This document shows, piece by piece, positions 18,279 to 27,007 of a DNA stretch of 64,000 nt (within the stretch, counting starts at the first letter, position 1; each line of letters begins with the position of its first letter). Source of the DNA: Streptomyces sp. Go-475 (GTDB lineage Bacteria > Actinomycetota > Actinomycetes > Streptomycetales > Streptomycetaceae); NCBI RefSeq assembly GCF_003330845.1, contig NZ_CP026121.1:6925501-6989500 (forward strand). Reading direction: 5' to 3'. The notes under the pieces are model-generated. The model searched no databases. It was not told where the DNA came from and saw only the letters and a list, made by a program, of their open reading frames with translations. Made by a program: the position numbers and the translations under genes.

Positions 18279-19424
18279 GTGACCTACGAGGTGATCGTGG
18301 CCGGGGGCGGCCCGGCGGGCGCCGTCGCGGCGCTGGTCCTGGCACGGGCCGGCCGCCGGGTCCTGCTGGTCGACAAGGGCGCGGACGGTCCCGGGCCCTC
18401 CCCGTTCCGGGTCGGCGAGACCCTGCCGCCCGCGGCCAGGCCGCTGCTGCAGGACCTGGGCCTGTGGCCCGGGTTCGCCGCGGGGCCGCACCTGCGGTGC
18501 GTGGGCACCTACGCCTCCTGGGGATCGGAGCGGCTCCACGGCCGAAGCCACCTCCACGACCCGCACGGACCCGGCTGGCACCTCGACCGGGCCCGGTTCG
18601 ACGCGTTCCTGCGGAGCGCCGCCGAAGCCGCGGGGGCCGAGCTGCGCCGGGCCGAGGCCGTGCCGCGCCCCGCGCACGCGGGCGACCGTTGCGTACTGAT
18701 CCGCGGCGACGGCCGGTCCGAAGAGGTGCGCTGCGACTGGGTCGTGGACGCCACCGGCCGCCGCGCCGTGATCGGCCGCCGCCGGGGCCGGCGCCGCAAG
18801 CAGGACCGGCTCACGGCCGTCTACGCCATGTTCGGACGACGGCTCCCCGGCCGGCCCACCCCGGACGCGGAACTCCGCACGCTCGTGGAGGCGGTTCCCG
18901 GCGGCTGGTGGTACACGGCCAAAGTGCCGGCCGGCCGGCTGGTCGCACATCTCACCGACTCCGACCTCACCGACTCCGCGCTGCGCACCCCGGAGGGATT
19001 CCTCCGCGCGGCCCGGGAGACCCGCCACGTCCGTACCCGCCTCGACGGCTACGACCCGGCCCACGCCCCGGCACTCCGGTGGACCGCGGCCCACGGGCTG
19101 CGTCTGCACCCGGCGTCGGGCCCCGGCTGGATCGCCGCCGGAGACGCCGCCGTCGCCTTCGACCCGCTCTCCTCCCAGGGCATCCTCACGGCCCTGCACA
19201 CCGGAGCCCGCGCCGGCCGGACCGTCGACCGGTGCCTGTCCGGCGAGGCGTCCGCCCTCGCGGACTACGCCCTGTTCCTGGACCGGATCACGGACGCCTA
19301 CGAGCGGCATCACACCGAGATCTACGGCCAGGAGCGGCGCTGGCCGGAACACCCCTTCTGGGAACGCCGGCGCCCCACGTCCCGGGAGCCGTCGGCCACC
19401 GCCGGGTTCCGCACCCGGGCGTGA
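18279..19424 (+). CDS. LodB-like FAD-dependent flavoprotein, maturation partner of the LodA fusion
   Basis: The GTG at 18279 lies 8 bases after the LodA stop and after AGGAG, giving 381 residues. The N-terminal Rossmann motif [19 protein letters not shown] binds FAD. A second FAD motif, [15 protein letters not shown], is typical of tryptophan-halogenase/geranylgeranyl-reductase-like monooxygenases, the group that includes LodB. In known systems LodB is needed to build the cysteine tryptophylquinone of LodA. Position directly after the LodA-type gene strongly supports the pairing. The Lys of the halogenase motif and its WxWxIP signature are not seen, so halogenation is unlikely. Confidence 0.85.
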   Translation: MTYEVIVAGGGPAGAVAALVLARAGRRVLLVDKGADGPGPSPFRVGETLPPAARPLLQDLGLWPGFAAGPHLRCVGTYASWGSERLHGRSHLHDPHGPGWHLDRARFDAFLRSAAEAAGAELRRAEAVPRPAHAGDRCVLIRGDGRSEEVRCDWVVDATGRRAVIGRRRGRRRKQDRLTAVYAMFGRRLPGRPTPDAELRTLVEAVPGGWWYTAKVPAGRLVAHLTDSDLTDSALRTPEGFLRAARETRHVRTRLDGYDPAHAPALRWTAAHGLRLHPASGPGWIAAGDAAVAFDPLSSQGILTALHTGARAGRTVDRCLSGEASALADYALFLDRITDAYERHHTEIYGQERRWPEHPFWERRRPTSREPSATAGFRTRA

Positions 19425-19525
19425 CCTCGCCGTTCGGCCGTTCGAGGGCGGTTCCGCGCGCCCGGCGTGTGGAATCCCGTCGTCAGCGGGGGCGGGATTA
19501 CGCTCCGTGTCCACGGAGGTGCGAC

Positions 19526-19900
19526 ATGCGTGGACGAACGCGGCGACTGCTCGCCGGTGCCGGTGTGTGGGGGAGCATTCTTCTGCTCGTCTCGTGCGGC
19601 GACTCGTCCGAACCCGGCGGCGACACGTCCCCCACACCGACGCGGTCGACGGTGTCGCCTTCGGACACGCTCTCCACCGCGACCACGACCTCCGCTACCC
19701 CCGAGGCCACGATCTCCGGTTCCGCGTCCGCGACCACCGGTCCCAACACCACGGCGGATTCCGGCAGTTCGGAGATTCCCCCGCCCCCGCCTCCGCCGAC
19801 GCGTACGCGCAGGGAGACTCCAGGACCTTCTCTGGCCCCGACCCAGACCGCCCCTCCACCGGCGGTGCCCGACTCGCCCCCGGGCCCCATGACCACATGA
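19526..19900 (+). CDS. Small Ser/Thr/Pro-rich lipoprotein
   Basis: The ATG follows ACGGAGG and gives 124 residues. An N-terminal basic stretch (MRGRTRRLL) and hydrophobic core end in a lipobox LLVSC with Cys at about 25. The rest is low complexity: Ser/Thr/Pro repeats and a run of eight prolines, without a folded domain. It is probably a surface-exposed tether. The stop overlaps the next ATG (ATGA), so it is translationally coupled to the membrane protein that follows. It resembles no named family that I recognise. Confidence 0.75.
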   Translation: MRGRTRRLLAGAGVWGSILLLVSCGDSSEPGGDTSPTPTRSTVSPSDTLSTATTTSATPEATISGSASATTGPNTTADSGSSEIPPPPPPPTRTRRETPGPSLAPTQTAPPPAVPDSPPGPMTT

Positions 19901-20772
19901 CGGAACCGTGGGACAAGCCCGGCGCCGGCGCTTCCGAAGGGGACAGGCAGAGGTCCGACGCGCTGACGCTGGGCAAGGCCGTCGTGGCCCAGGCGTCCTT
20001 CATCGCCGCCCTGATGTTCTACCTGGGGGCGATCTACACCAGTGCCTACTACGCCTACTACCACATCTCGCTCAGCTTCCTCGGCTTCGGTTTCGCCCAA
20101 CTGGTGCTGCAGAGCCTCCATCTGCTGCGGTTCGAGGTCCTGGTCGTCGTGGTCGTGGGGCTGCTCGTCCTCGAGGCGTCGAGGAACCCCGGGCACCTGC
20201 CCGTTCCCGGTGCGCTGAGGCGGGGGCTGCGGACGGCGGGGGAAGCGCTGGCGCGGTGGCATCTGGTCGTCGTCGCGGCCGGGCTGGCTCTGCTGTTGAT
20301 GTGGTCGCGCATTCACCCCTATGCGTGGACGGCCCCGCTCACCATCGCGGTGGGACTCCTGCTCGGACAGACCCGACCGGCCCGGGACGGCCGGCCGTGG
20401 CAGGCCGGCAGCCGGTCCGTGGTGATCCTGGCGGCCGCGGCGTTCCTGTTCTGGACCCTGACCCAGGCCGCCTGGCAGTTGGGCGACCGCGACGCGAGGA
20501 CCCACGCGCGCGACGTCGTGAGCTGGACCGGTGTCGTCATCCTCAGTACTGAGCGACTGTCCTTCCCCACCCGGTCGGTGCAGCCGGAGGACCTGCGGGA
20601 GGGCTGGCGTCACCGCTACCGCTACACCAACCTGCGGCTGCTCCTGGAACGCGACGGCCGCTACCTCGTCGTGCCGACGGACTGGGACGCCCGCAGGGAC
20701 CCCATTTACGTCGTCATCGAGGACGCGAACACGTGGATCGGCCTGACTCCGGGCGAGCAGGAACCCGTCTGA
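19897..20772 (+). CDS. Uncharacterised membrane protein coupled to the lipoprotein
   Basis: The 291-residue product has a charged N-terminus (about 25 residues) and four or five hydrophobic segments: [20 protein letters not shown], an adjacent [45 protein letters not shown] and [18 protein letters not shown] soluble C-terminal domain of about 90 residues follows, containing [20 protein letters not shown]. It could be related to the uncharacterised actinobacterial membrane proteins that display a small beta domain inside the cell. Its only firm link is the ATGA coupling with the lipoprotein. It converges on the LacI gene 11 bases away. Confidence 0.75.
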   Translation: MTEPWDKPGAGASEGDRQRSDALTLGKAVVAQASFIAALMFYLGAIYTSAYYAYYHISLSFLGFGFAQLVLQSLHLLRFEVLVVVVVGLLVLEASRNPGHLPVPGALRRGLRTAGEALARWHLVVVAAGLALLLMWSRIHPYAWTAPLTIAVGLLLGQTRPARDGRPWQAGSRSVVILAAAAFLFWTLTQAAWQLGDRDARTHARDVVSWTGVVILSTERLSFPTRSVQPEDLREGWRHRYRYTNLRLLLERDGRYLVVPTDWDARRDPIYVVIEDANTWIGLTPGEQEPV

Positions 20773-20783
20773 GCGGAGCGGGA

Positions 20784-21842
20784 CTACCGATCCGCGGGCG
20801 CCGCCACCGAGTCCCGCACCACCACATGCGTGCCCAGCAGCAGATGCTCGTCCGTCGCGCCCGGCGTGCGCTCCAGGGCCGTGCGGACGGCGAGGCGGCC
20901 CAGTTCCTCGTAGGGGACGTGGACCGTCGTCAGGGCGGGGTGCAGGTCGCGGGCGAAGGGGATGTCGTCGTAGCCGGCGAGGGAGACGTCGCCCGGCACC
21001 GTCAGGCCCGCCTCGTGCAGGGCGGTGAGGGCGCCGGCCGCGACCATGTCCGTGGCGGCCACCACCGCTGTGAACTCCAGCCCGTCCTTGAGGGCTTGCT
21101 GCATCAGGCGGTGGCCCGCGTCGCGCGTGAAGTCGCCGTGCAGCAGGAGCGACGGGTCGGGGGCGATGCCACGGGCCCGGTGAGCCGCGAGGTAGCCGCG
21201 CTCGCGGCCCAGGGCCGTGGTGTGGTCCGCCCGGCCGCCGAGGAACAGCACCCTGCGGTGGCCCTGGGCGAGGACGTGCGCGACGAGCGTGTAGGCACCG
21301 CCCTCGTTGTCGTACTCGATGACCGTCACCGGGGCGCCGGGGTCCAGCGGCGGCCGGCCGCACAGGACCAGGCGGGAACCGGCCGAGGCGAGGGAGTCGG
21401 CCATGCGGTGGGTGCGTTCCCGGTACTCGGGGGTGTCGGCCGTGCCGCCGACCAGGATCACGGCGGCGGCCCGCTGGGCCCGCATCATGTCGACGAACTC
21501 CAGCTCGTGCCGGACGTCGCCCTCCGTGCTGCACACCAGGCAGAGGTGACCGAGCCGGGTCGCCTCGCGCTCCACGCCGTGCGCCATGTGCGCGAACGAC
21601 GGGCCGGTGATGTCCTCCAGGACGAAGGCGAGGGTGGGCGTGCCGACGCCCGCGATCGCCTTCGCCCGCGCGTCGGCCACGTAGTCCAGGTCCCGGACCG
21701 CCCGCATCACCCGCCCGCGCGTCGCCGCGCTCACCGGGTAGACGCCGCCGAGCACCCGGGACACCGTCGACGCCGAGACCCCCGCGCGGGCCGCCACGTC
21801 CCGGATGGTGCTGCGGCTCGCGTCCCCGCTCTTCCTCGTCAT
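20784..21842 (-). CDS. LacI-family transcriptional regulator (second paralogue), candidate regulator of the uronate operon
   Basis: The 352-residue protein has an N-terminal helix-turn-helix (TIRDVAARAGVSASTVSRVL, about residues 12-31), a hinge (ARAKAIAGVG) and a sugar-binding-protein-like effector domain with GYDDIPFARDLHPALTTVHV. The start ATG is preceded by GAGACGAGGCAGGC. It is paralogous to the LacI protein at 857-1945. The site AGCAACCGGTTCCCAT lies 65 bases upstream of its start, suggesting autoregulation, and an identical copy sits upstream of the operon at 4045. It may thus repress uronate uptake and degradation from a distance. Operator contact and effector identity are inferred. 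Confidence 0.93.
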   Translation of the reverse strand: MTRKSGDASRSTIRDVAARAGVSASTVSRVLGGVYPVSAATRGRVMRAVRDLDYVADARAKAIAGVGTPTLAFVLEDITGPSFAHMAHGVEREATRLGHLCLVCSTEGDVRHELEFVDMMRAQRAAAVILVGGTADTPEYRERTHRMADSLASAGSRLVLCGRPPLDPGAPVTVIEYDNEGGAYTLVAHVLAQGHRRVLFLGGRADHTTALGRERGYLAAHRARGIAPDPSLLLHGDFTRDAGHRLMQQALKDGLEFTAVVAATDMVAAGALTALHEAGLTVPGDVSLAGYDDIPFARDLHPALTTVHVPYEELGRLAVRTALERTPGATDEHLLLGTHVVVRDSVAAPADR

Positions 21843-21906
21843 GCCTGCCTCGTCTCTCCCGGGCACCGGTCCGCGCCCACCCCCTCGGGAACTGCGGCAA
21901 CGTCGT

Positions 21907-21922
21907 AGCAACCGGTTCCCAT
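21907..21922 (+). promoter_or_regulatory. Operator copy in the promoter of the second LacI gene
   Basis: AGCAACCGGTTCCCAT has a perfect AACCGGTT core and is 65 bases upstream of the LacI start. It is the exact twin of 3749-3764. Autoregulation is a common arrangement for LacI-type repressors. Confidence 0.6.
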
Positions 21923-22190
21923 CACGGAGGCTAGCAGCGCAGAGGGGAGGGGAGGAGGGGTGTGCGCGGACTGGTGAGGGGCCGGCCGGGCGCCGGGCCG
22001 GAGGGGTGTCCGCGAGGCGCGTCATCCGCCTGGGGGCGAGAGCGGGTAGGCCGGGCGTCGCCGAGGCGGGCCGTGGCTGCGGCCCCACGGGGCGCCCGTG
22101 AGGTCGCGACGCCCGCCCGGCGCGGCGGATGGGCGTGCCGGGCGTCGCCACGCGGGCGCGCCCCCCCCGCGGGCGCGCCTCCACGCGGGG

Positions 22191-22710
22191 GCGCCCTCCC
22201 GGCGGGCGTCCCCCTCCGGCGGGCGTCCCCCTCCGGCGGGCGTCCCCCGGCGGGCGCCCCCCCGCCCGGAGTCCCCCTCCGGCGGGCGTCCCCCGGCGGG
22301 CGTCCTCCCGCCCGGAGTCCCCCCCCGGCGGGCGCCTCCCGCCCGGAGTCCCCCCGGCGGGCGTCCTCCCGCCCGGAGTCCCCCCCGGCGGGCGCCCCCG
22401 CCCGGAGTCCCCCCGGCGGGCGTCCTCCCGCCCGGAGTCCCCCCCGGCGGGCGCCTCCCGCCCGGAGTCCCCCCGGCGGGCGTCCCCCGCCCGGAGTCCC
22501 CCCCGGCGGGCGCCTCCCGCCCGGAGTCCCCCCGGCGGGCGTCCTCCCGCCCGGAGTCCCCCCCGGCGGGCGCCTCCCGCCCGGAGTCCCCCCGGCGGGC
22601 GTCCTCCCGCCCGGAGTCCCCCCGGCGGGCGCCTCCCGCCCGGAGTCCCCCCGGCGGGCGTCCTCCCGCCCGGAGTCCCCCCGGCGGGCGTCCCCCGGCG
22701 GCGCCCCCGC
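22191..22710. repeat. Large GC-rich minisatellite
   Basis: About 500 bases consist of units close to 28-30 bases, built on CCGGCGGGCG, a variable CTCCT stretch and CCCGCCCGGAGTCCCC. The element CCCGGAGTCCCC appears 14 times between 22264 and 22680. The units alternate (GGGCGCCTCC and GGGCGTCCTCC types), giving a higher-order dimer of about 58-60 bases. Each unit is nearly self-complementary, and the minus strand is rich in G runs. The tract fills the gap between the mmuM stop (22721) and the LacI promoter (the gap starts at 21843; 21923-22190 shows nothing else recognisable). All reading frames are open through it, so ORFs here are artefacts. Confidence 0.9.
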
Positions 22711-22720
22711 CCGGCGTCCC

Positions 22721-23632
22721 CTACGCCGCCCGCAGCGCCCCGGCGATCCCCGTGATCGCCTCCGGTCCCACCCGGCAGCAGCCGCCGATCAGTCGGGCTC
22801 CCGCCTGCTGCCAGCCGCGCACCTGGCCGGTGGTGAAGGAGGAGTGGCCGGTCCAGGTGCGGGCCTCGGCGTCCCAGGTCTCGCCGCTGTTGGGGTAGAC
22901 GACGACCGGCTTGCCGGTGACCCGCGCCGCGGTCGCCGCGGCCGCGTCCACGTCCTCGGGCGCGCAGCAGTTCACGCCCACCGCGATCACCTCGTCCGCG
23001 TCGGCCGCCAGGGCGAAGGCCTCCTCCAGCGGCTGCCCGGCCCGGGTGCGGCCGCCCGCGACGGAGTACGTCAGCCAGGCCGGCACCCCGAGCCCGCGCA
23101 CCGCGCGCAGCAGCGCCGCGGCCTCGTCGGCGTCCGGGACCGTCTCCAGGGCGAGGACGTCGGGGCGGGCCGAGGCCAGCACCTCCAGGCGGGGCCGGTG
23201 GAAACGCTCCAGCTCCTCCACCGTCAGCCCGTAGCGGCCCCGGTACTCCGAGCCGTCCGCGAGCATCGCCCCGTACGGGCCGGCCGACGCCGCCACCCAC
23301 AGGGGCCGGGCCACGCGCGCGCGGCGGGCCGCCTCCCGGGCCAGCTCCACGCTCAGCGCCATGAGTTCGGCCGCCCGGTCGTGGTCGATCCCGCGCTTCG
23401 CGAAGCCCTCGAACGTGGCCTGGTAGCTGGCGGTGATCGCCACGTCGGCGCCCGCCCGGAAGTAGGCGAGGTGCGCCTCGGTGACCGCCTCCGGCTGTTC
23501 GGCGAGCAGCCGCGCCGACCACAGCTCGTCGCTCAGGTCGTGCCCGGCCGACTCGAGCTGGTTGGACATGCCGCCGTCCAGGACGACCGTCCCGGCGGCG
23601 AGAGCTTCGGCGAGGGTGAGGGTGCTGGTCAT
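22721..23632 (-). CDS. mmuM: Homocysteine S-methyltransferase
   Basis: The 303-residue protein starts at the ATG of MTSTLTLAEA and has the family's opening VLDGGMSNQLE, where the substrate loop lies. Zinc ligands are visible: Cys in VNCCAPED (mid protein) and the Cys pair in GGCCRVGP near the C-terminus. The family moves a methyl group from S-methylmethionine (or S-adenosylmethionine) to homocysteine, giving methionine. The adjacent divergent APC permease suggests uptake of S-methylmethionine, a plant compound, as in the mmuPM pair of E. coli. The length equals that of the E. coli enzyme (about 310). Confidence 0.92.
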   Translation of the reverse strand: MTSTLTLAEALAAGTVVLDGGMSNQLESAGHDLSDELWSARLLAEQPEAVTEAHLAYFRAGADVAITASYQATFEGFAKRGIDHDRAAELMALSVELAREAARRARVARPLWVAASAGPYGAMLADGSEYRGRYGLTVEELERFHRPRLEVLASARPDVLALETVPDADEAAALLRAVRGLGVPAWLTYSVAGGRTRAGQPLEEAFALAADADEVIAVGVNCCAPEDVDAAAATAARVTGKPVVVYPNSGETWDAEARTWTGHSSFTTGQVRGWQQAGARLIGGCCRVGPEAITGIAGALRAA

Positions 23633-23762
23633 GAGGGTGACGGTAGTCGACGTGCGGCGGCGGACCCCAGTCGAATGTGTCCAGTACATGAACAGGTCGC
23701 CCAGCATATGGGATGGCGGGTTACGATCACGGCCCTCCCCCTCCGCCCGTACAGGAACGCTC

Positions 23763-25151
23763 ATGACCGTCCCCCGCCCCGCCGAGGCCGCCGAACCCAC
23801 CGGGCCGGCCCCCGCCACGGCCGCCGCTCCCGCCCCCCGCCGCACCTTCGGCCTCGCCGCCGCGACGGCCCTCGTCATGGGCAACATCATCGGCGGCGGC
23901 ATCTTCGCCCTGCCCGCCACCGTCGCCCCCTACGGCACGGTCAGCCTGCTCGCCTTCCTCGTGCTCTCCGTCGGAGCCGTGCTGCTCGCGCTGCTCTTCG
24001 GCCGGCTGGCCCGGCGCAGCCCGGTCACCGGCGGGCTGTACGTCTACCCCCGGGACGCCTTCGGCGAGTTCGCCGGGTTCCTGTCGGCCTGGTCGTACTG
24101 GACGATGTGCTGGGTCAGCATCGCCGCCCTGGCCGTCGCGGTCGTCGGCTACGTCGACGTCCTGATACCCCTGCACGGCGACCACGTCCTCCAGGCCGTC
24201 GTCGCCCTGGCCGCCCTGTGGCTGCCGGCCGCCGCGAACTTCGCCGGGACGCGGTGGGTCGGCGCGGTGCAGGTCGTCTCCACCGTCCTGAAGTTCGTGC
24301 CGCTGCTCCTGCTCGCCACGGTCGGCCTCTTCTTCGTCGACGCGGACAACTTCGGCCCGTTCAACGCCTCCGGGCAGAGCGTCTCCGGCGCGCTGGCCGC
24401 CTCCGCCGCGCTGCTGCTCTACAGCTTCCTCGGAGTGGAGTCGGCGGCGGTCAGCGCGGGCGAGGTCCGCGACCCGGAGCGCACGGTCGGCCGGGCGAGC
24501 GTCCTCGGCACCCTCGCCTCGGCCCTGGTCTACGTCCTCGGCACGGTCGCCGTCTTCGGCCTCGTCCCGCACCGCGAACTGGTCGACTCCGGCGCCCCGT
24601 TCGCCGACGCCGTCAACGCGATCACGGGCGGCGGCTGGGGCGGCACCGCCATCGCCCTGGTCGCGGTCGCCTCGATCACCGGCTGCCTCAACGGCTGGAT
24701 CCTCATGGCCGCGCAGATGCCGTACGCCGCCGCCCGCGACGGCCTCTTCCCCGCGCCGTTCGCCCGCGTCGGCAAGGGCGGCGTCCCCGGCTTCGGCGTC
24801 TGGGCGTGCGCGGTGCTCGGCACGCTGCTCATCGCCCTCAACTACACGGCCGGCCCGGACACCACCTTCCGCGTCCTCGTCCTGATCACCACGTTCACCG
24901 GCTGCGTGCCGTACCTGCTGTCGGCGGCGGCCCAGCTGTACTGGCTGGCGCGCGGCACCCGCGACCGGGTCCGCCCCGCCGGACTCGCCCGCGACCTGAC
25001 CGTCGCCGTGCTGTCGTTCGGCTTCTCGTTCTGGCTGATCGCGGGCGCCGGGTACGCGGCCGTCTACCAGGGCGTGCTGTTCCTGTTCGCCGGGATCCCG
25101 GTGTACGTGTGGCTGCGGGGACGCGGGGACAGGACCGAGGCGTCGGCATAG
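23763..25151 (+). CDS. APC-family amino acid permease, possible S-methylmethionine transporter
   Basis: The ATG at 23763 gives 462 residues with a Pro/Ala-rich cytosolic start and about 12 hydrophobic segments. The first helix carries the APC fingerprint VMGNIIGGGIFALP, where the substrate carboxylate and amine bind. Residues YSFLGVESAA match the conserved helix 6. It is divergent from mmuM with a 130-base shared promoter region, which hints at S-methylmethionine import. The sequence also fits the basic or general amino-acid exchangers, so the substrate is unproven. It is followed 9 bases later by a phosphotransferase gene. Confidence 0.85.
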   Translation: MTVPRPAEAAEPTGPAPATAAAPAPRRTFGLAAATALVMGNIIGGGIFALPATVAPYGTVSLLAFLVLSVGAVLLALLFGRLARRSPVTGGLYVYPRDAFGEFAGFLSAWSYWTMCWVSIAALAVAVVGYVDVLIPLHGDHVLQAVVALAALWLPAAANFAGTRWVGAVQVVSTVLKFVPLLLLATVGLFFVDADNFGPFNASGQSVSGALAASAALLLYSFLGVESAAVSAGEVRDPERTVGRASVLGTLASALVYVLGTVAVFGLVPHRELVDSGAPFADAVNAITGGGWGGTAIALVAVASITGCLNGWILMAAQMPYAAARDGLFPAPFARVGKGGVPGFGVWACAVLGTLLIALNYTAGPDTTFRVLVLITTFTGCVPYLLSAAAQLYWLARGTRDRVRPAGLARDLTVAVLSFGFSFWLIAGAGYAAVYQGVLFLFAGIPVYVWLRGRGDRTEASA

Positions 25152-25160
25152 CATCGGGGG

Positions 25161-26279
25161 ATGCCCGAGGTCGCTGCCCCGCAAGCCGAAGTACGTGAAG
25201 TCCTGGGAGTCCCGGTGGACGAGGCGGTGTTCGAGCCGCTCCCGCACAACCCGCTGAACGGTGTCACGGCGGGGGTGTGGCGCGTCACCGGCGGCGGGCG
25301 CTCGGCCGTGCTGAAGGTGCTGACGCGGACGAAGGAGACCAGCGTCTCCTGGGCGGCGTCCAACGACCCCCGCCACTGGAACTTCTGGCGCCGCGAGGCG
25401 TACGTCTACCGGTCCGGGCTGGCCCGGGTCTGGGAGCGGCACGGCATCAGGGCGCCCCGGCTGCTGGAGTGCGCCGAACGCCCCGGCGGCGACGTGGCGC
25501 TGTGGCTGGAGGACGTGCCGGGCGAGCCGGCGACGACCTGGCCCCTGGCCCGGCACGTCGAGCACGCCCGGCGCCTCGGCGCGGCGCAGGGCGCGGTCGG
25601 CGCGGGGGAGGACCGGCCGTGGCTGTCCCGGCAGTTCCTGCGCGACTACACGGCGGGGAAGACGACGGGCGCGGCCCTGCTCGACGACGACGAGGCCTGG
25701 CGGCACCCCCTGGTCCGGTCCCACTTCCCGCCCGGCCTGCGCGAGGACATGGTCCGCCTGCAGCACGACCGCGAGTGGCTCCTCACGGTCATGGAGTCCC
25801 TGCCCCGCGCCTTCTGCCACCTGGACCAGTGGCCGGCCAACCTCCGCTCCGACGGCCCCGACACCGGCGTCCTGTTCGACTGGGCCTTCGCCGGCGACGG
25901 CGCCCTCGGCGAGGACCTCGGCAACTACCTCCCCGACACCGTCCTCGACCACTTCGTCCCCGCCGCCGAGCTGCACGGCCTGGCGAAGTCGGCCTACGAC
26001 GCCTACGTCCACGGCCTGCGCGAGAGCGGCTGGCAGGGCGACGAACGCCTCGTACGGCTCGCCGTGTGCGCTTCCGCGGTGAAGTACGACTGGCTCACCG
26101 CGCTGCTGCTGGCCAGGGCGGACGAGGAGCCGGTCGGCTACGGCGGCACGGGCACGGTCGCCGCCGCCGTCCGCTACCGCGAACGGGGCCTGACCCTCGC
26201 CTTCCTCGCCGAGTGGGCGGCCGAGGCCCGGCTGCTGGCCCCGCAACTCGGCTTCCCCGAGGCACCGAGCGGCCGCTGA
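25161..26279 (+). CDS. APH-fold phosphotransferase family protein
   Basis: The 372-residue product has the aminoglycoside/choline kinase fold. An N-lobe with VLKVL provides the ATP lysine. The catalytic Brenner motif is HLDQWPANL (consensus HxDxxxxN), and VLFDWAFAG corresponds to the metal-binding Asp segment. The usual HGD is replaced by HLD, as in several small-molecule kinase groups. Starting 9 bases after the permease, it is likely co-transcribed. The substrate is unknown; resistance is not implied by the sequence. Confidence 0.82.
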   Translation: MPEVAAPQAEVREVLGVPVDEAVFEPLPHNPLNGVTAGVWRVTGGGRSAVLKVLTRTKETSVSWAASNDPRHWNFWRREAYVYRSGLARVWERHGIRAPRLLECAERPGGDVALWLEDVPGEPATTWPLARHVEHARRLGAAQGAVGAGEDRPWLSRQFLRDYTAGKTTGAALLDDDEAWRHPLVRSHFPPGLREDMVRLQHDREWLLTVMESLPRAFCHLDQWPANLRSDGPDTGVLFDWAFAGDGALGEDLGNYLPDTVLDHFVPAAELHGLAKSAYDAYVHGLRESGWQGDERLVRLAVCASAVKYDWLTALLLARADEEPVGYGGTGTVAAAVRYRERGLTLAFLAEWAAEARLLAPQLGFPEAPSGR

Positions 26280-26292
26280 CCGCCGCCGCGGC

Positions 26293-26874
26293 TCACACCT
26301 GCGTGGGGACGTCCACCGTGCACCGGGCGTACGACGCGGCGCGGTCGGTGGCCGCCGCGGCCCACTGCTGCCGGTCGAGTTCGTAGCTGACGACCGCGTG
26401 GCCCCGGCTCTCGCTGCGGCCGGTCTTCGTCATGCCGAGCCGCTCCATGACGCGGAACGACTGCCGGTTCTCCTGCTGCGCCACGGCGAACAGGACGTCG
26501 GTGCCGAGCTCGGTGAAGGCGAAGTCCCGGCAGGCGCGTGCCGCCTCGGTCGCCAGGCCCCGGCCCCAGTGCTCCCGGCCGAGGAGCCAGCCGATCTCCA
26601 CCTTCCGCCGGGACGTCACCTCGTCGCAGTGGCGCAGCCCCACCCTGCCGATCAGCCGGCCGGAGGACCGCTCCTCGACCGCCCACCAGCCGTACCCGTG
26701 CACCAGCCAGTGGCGTCGCATGCGTTCGATCTTCGCCGAGCTCTCGGCCGGGCTCAGGGGTTTTCCCTCCGGCATGTAGCGCATGACGAGGGGATCGGAG
26801 CAGAGTTCCGCGTAGGCCTGCCGGTCCTCGGACCTCCACTGACGCAGAAGCAGACGGCTGGTCACCAGATCCAT
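26293..26874 (-). CDS. GNAT-family N-acetyltransferase
   Basis: The start at 26874 (MDLVTSRLLLRQW) follows GAGGGGAAA and gives 193 residues. The opening TSRLLLRQW and the acetyl-CoA loop region (GREHWGRGLATEAARACRDF) are typical of the RimJ/RimL-like GNAT group, as is NRQSFRVMERLGM near the end. It transfers acetyl from acetyl-CoA to an amine, either a protein N-terminus or a small molecule. It converges on the phosphotransferase gene 13 bases away. It lies 133 bases downstream of the aminotransferase operon, on the same strand. Confidence 0.88.
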   Translation of the reverse strand: MDLVTSRLLLRQWRSEDRQAYAELCSDPLVMRYMPEGKPLSPAESSAKIERMRRHWLVHGYGWWAVEERSSGRLIGRVGLRHCDEVTSRRKVEIGWLLGREHWGRGLATEAARACRDFAFTELGTDVLFAVAQQENRQSFRVMERLGMTKTGRSESRGHAVVSYELDRQQWAAAATDRAASYARCTVDVPTQV

Positions 26875-27007
26875 GACAGATTTCCCCTCGCGCTCGACGA
26901 ACGGCCCGGCGTTCCGGGCGGCTGCGGTGTGGGTCACGAGTTGTACCAGTCAAGGCCGCCGCGACCGGCCCGTTCTGTCGAGGCGCACCCGCTGGGGGCC
27001 GCGGCGC

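Noticed and set aside
18279..19424. Tryptophan halogenase
   Set aside because: The fold is related, but the halogenase motifs are not seen and the gene follows a LodA-type oxidase.
22191..22710. Possible CRISPR array
   Set aside because: Units are head-to-tail with no unique spacers and no cas genes nearby; it is a minisatellite.
21962..25198. Very long plus-strand ORF through the minisatellite and mmuM
   Set aside because: The repeats hold no stop in any frame, so the ORF is an artefact; mmuM and the permease are in other frames.
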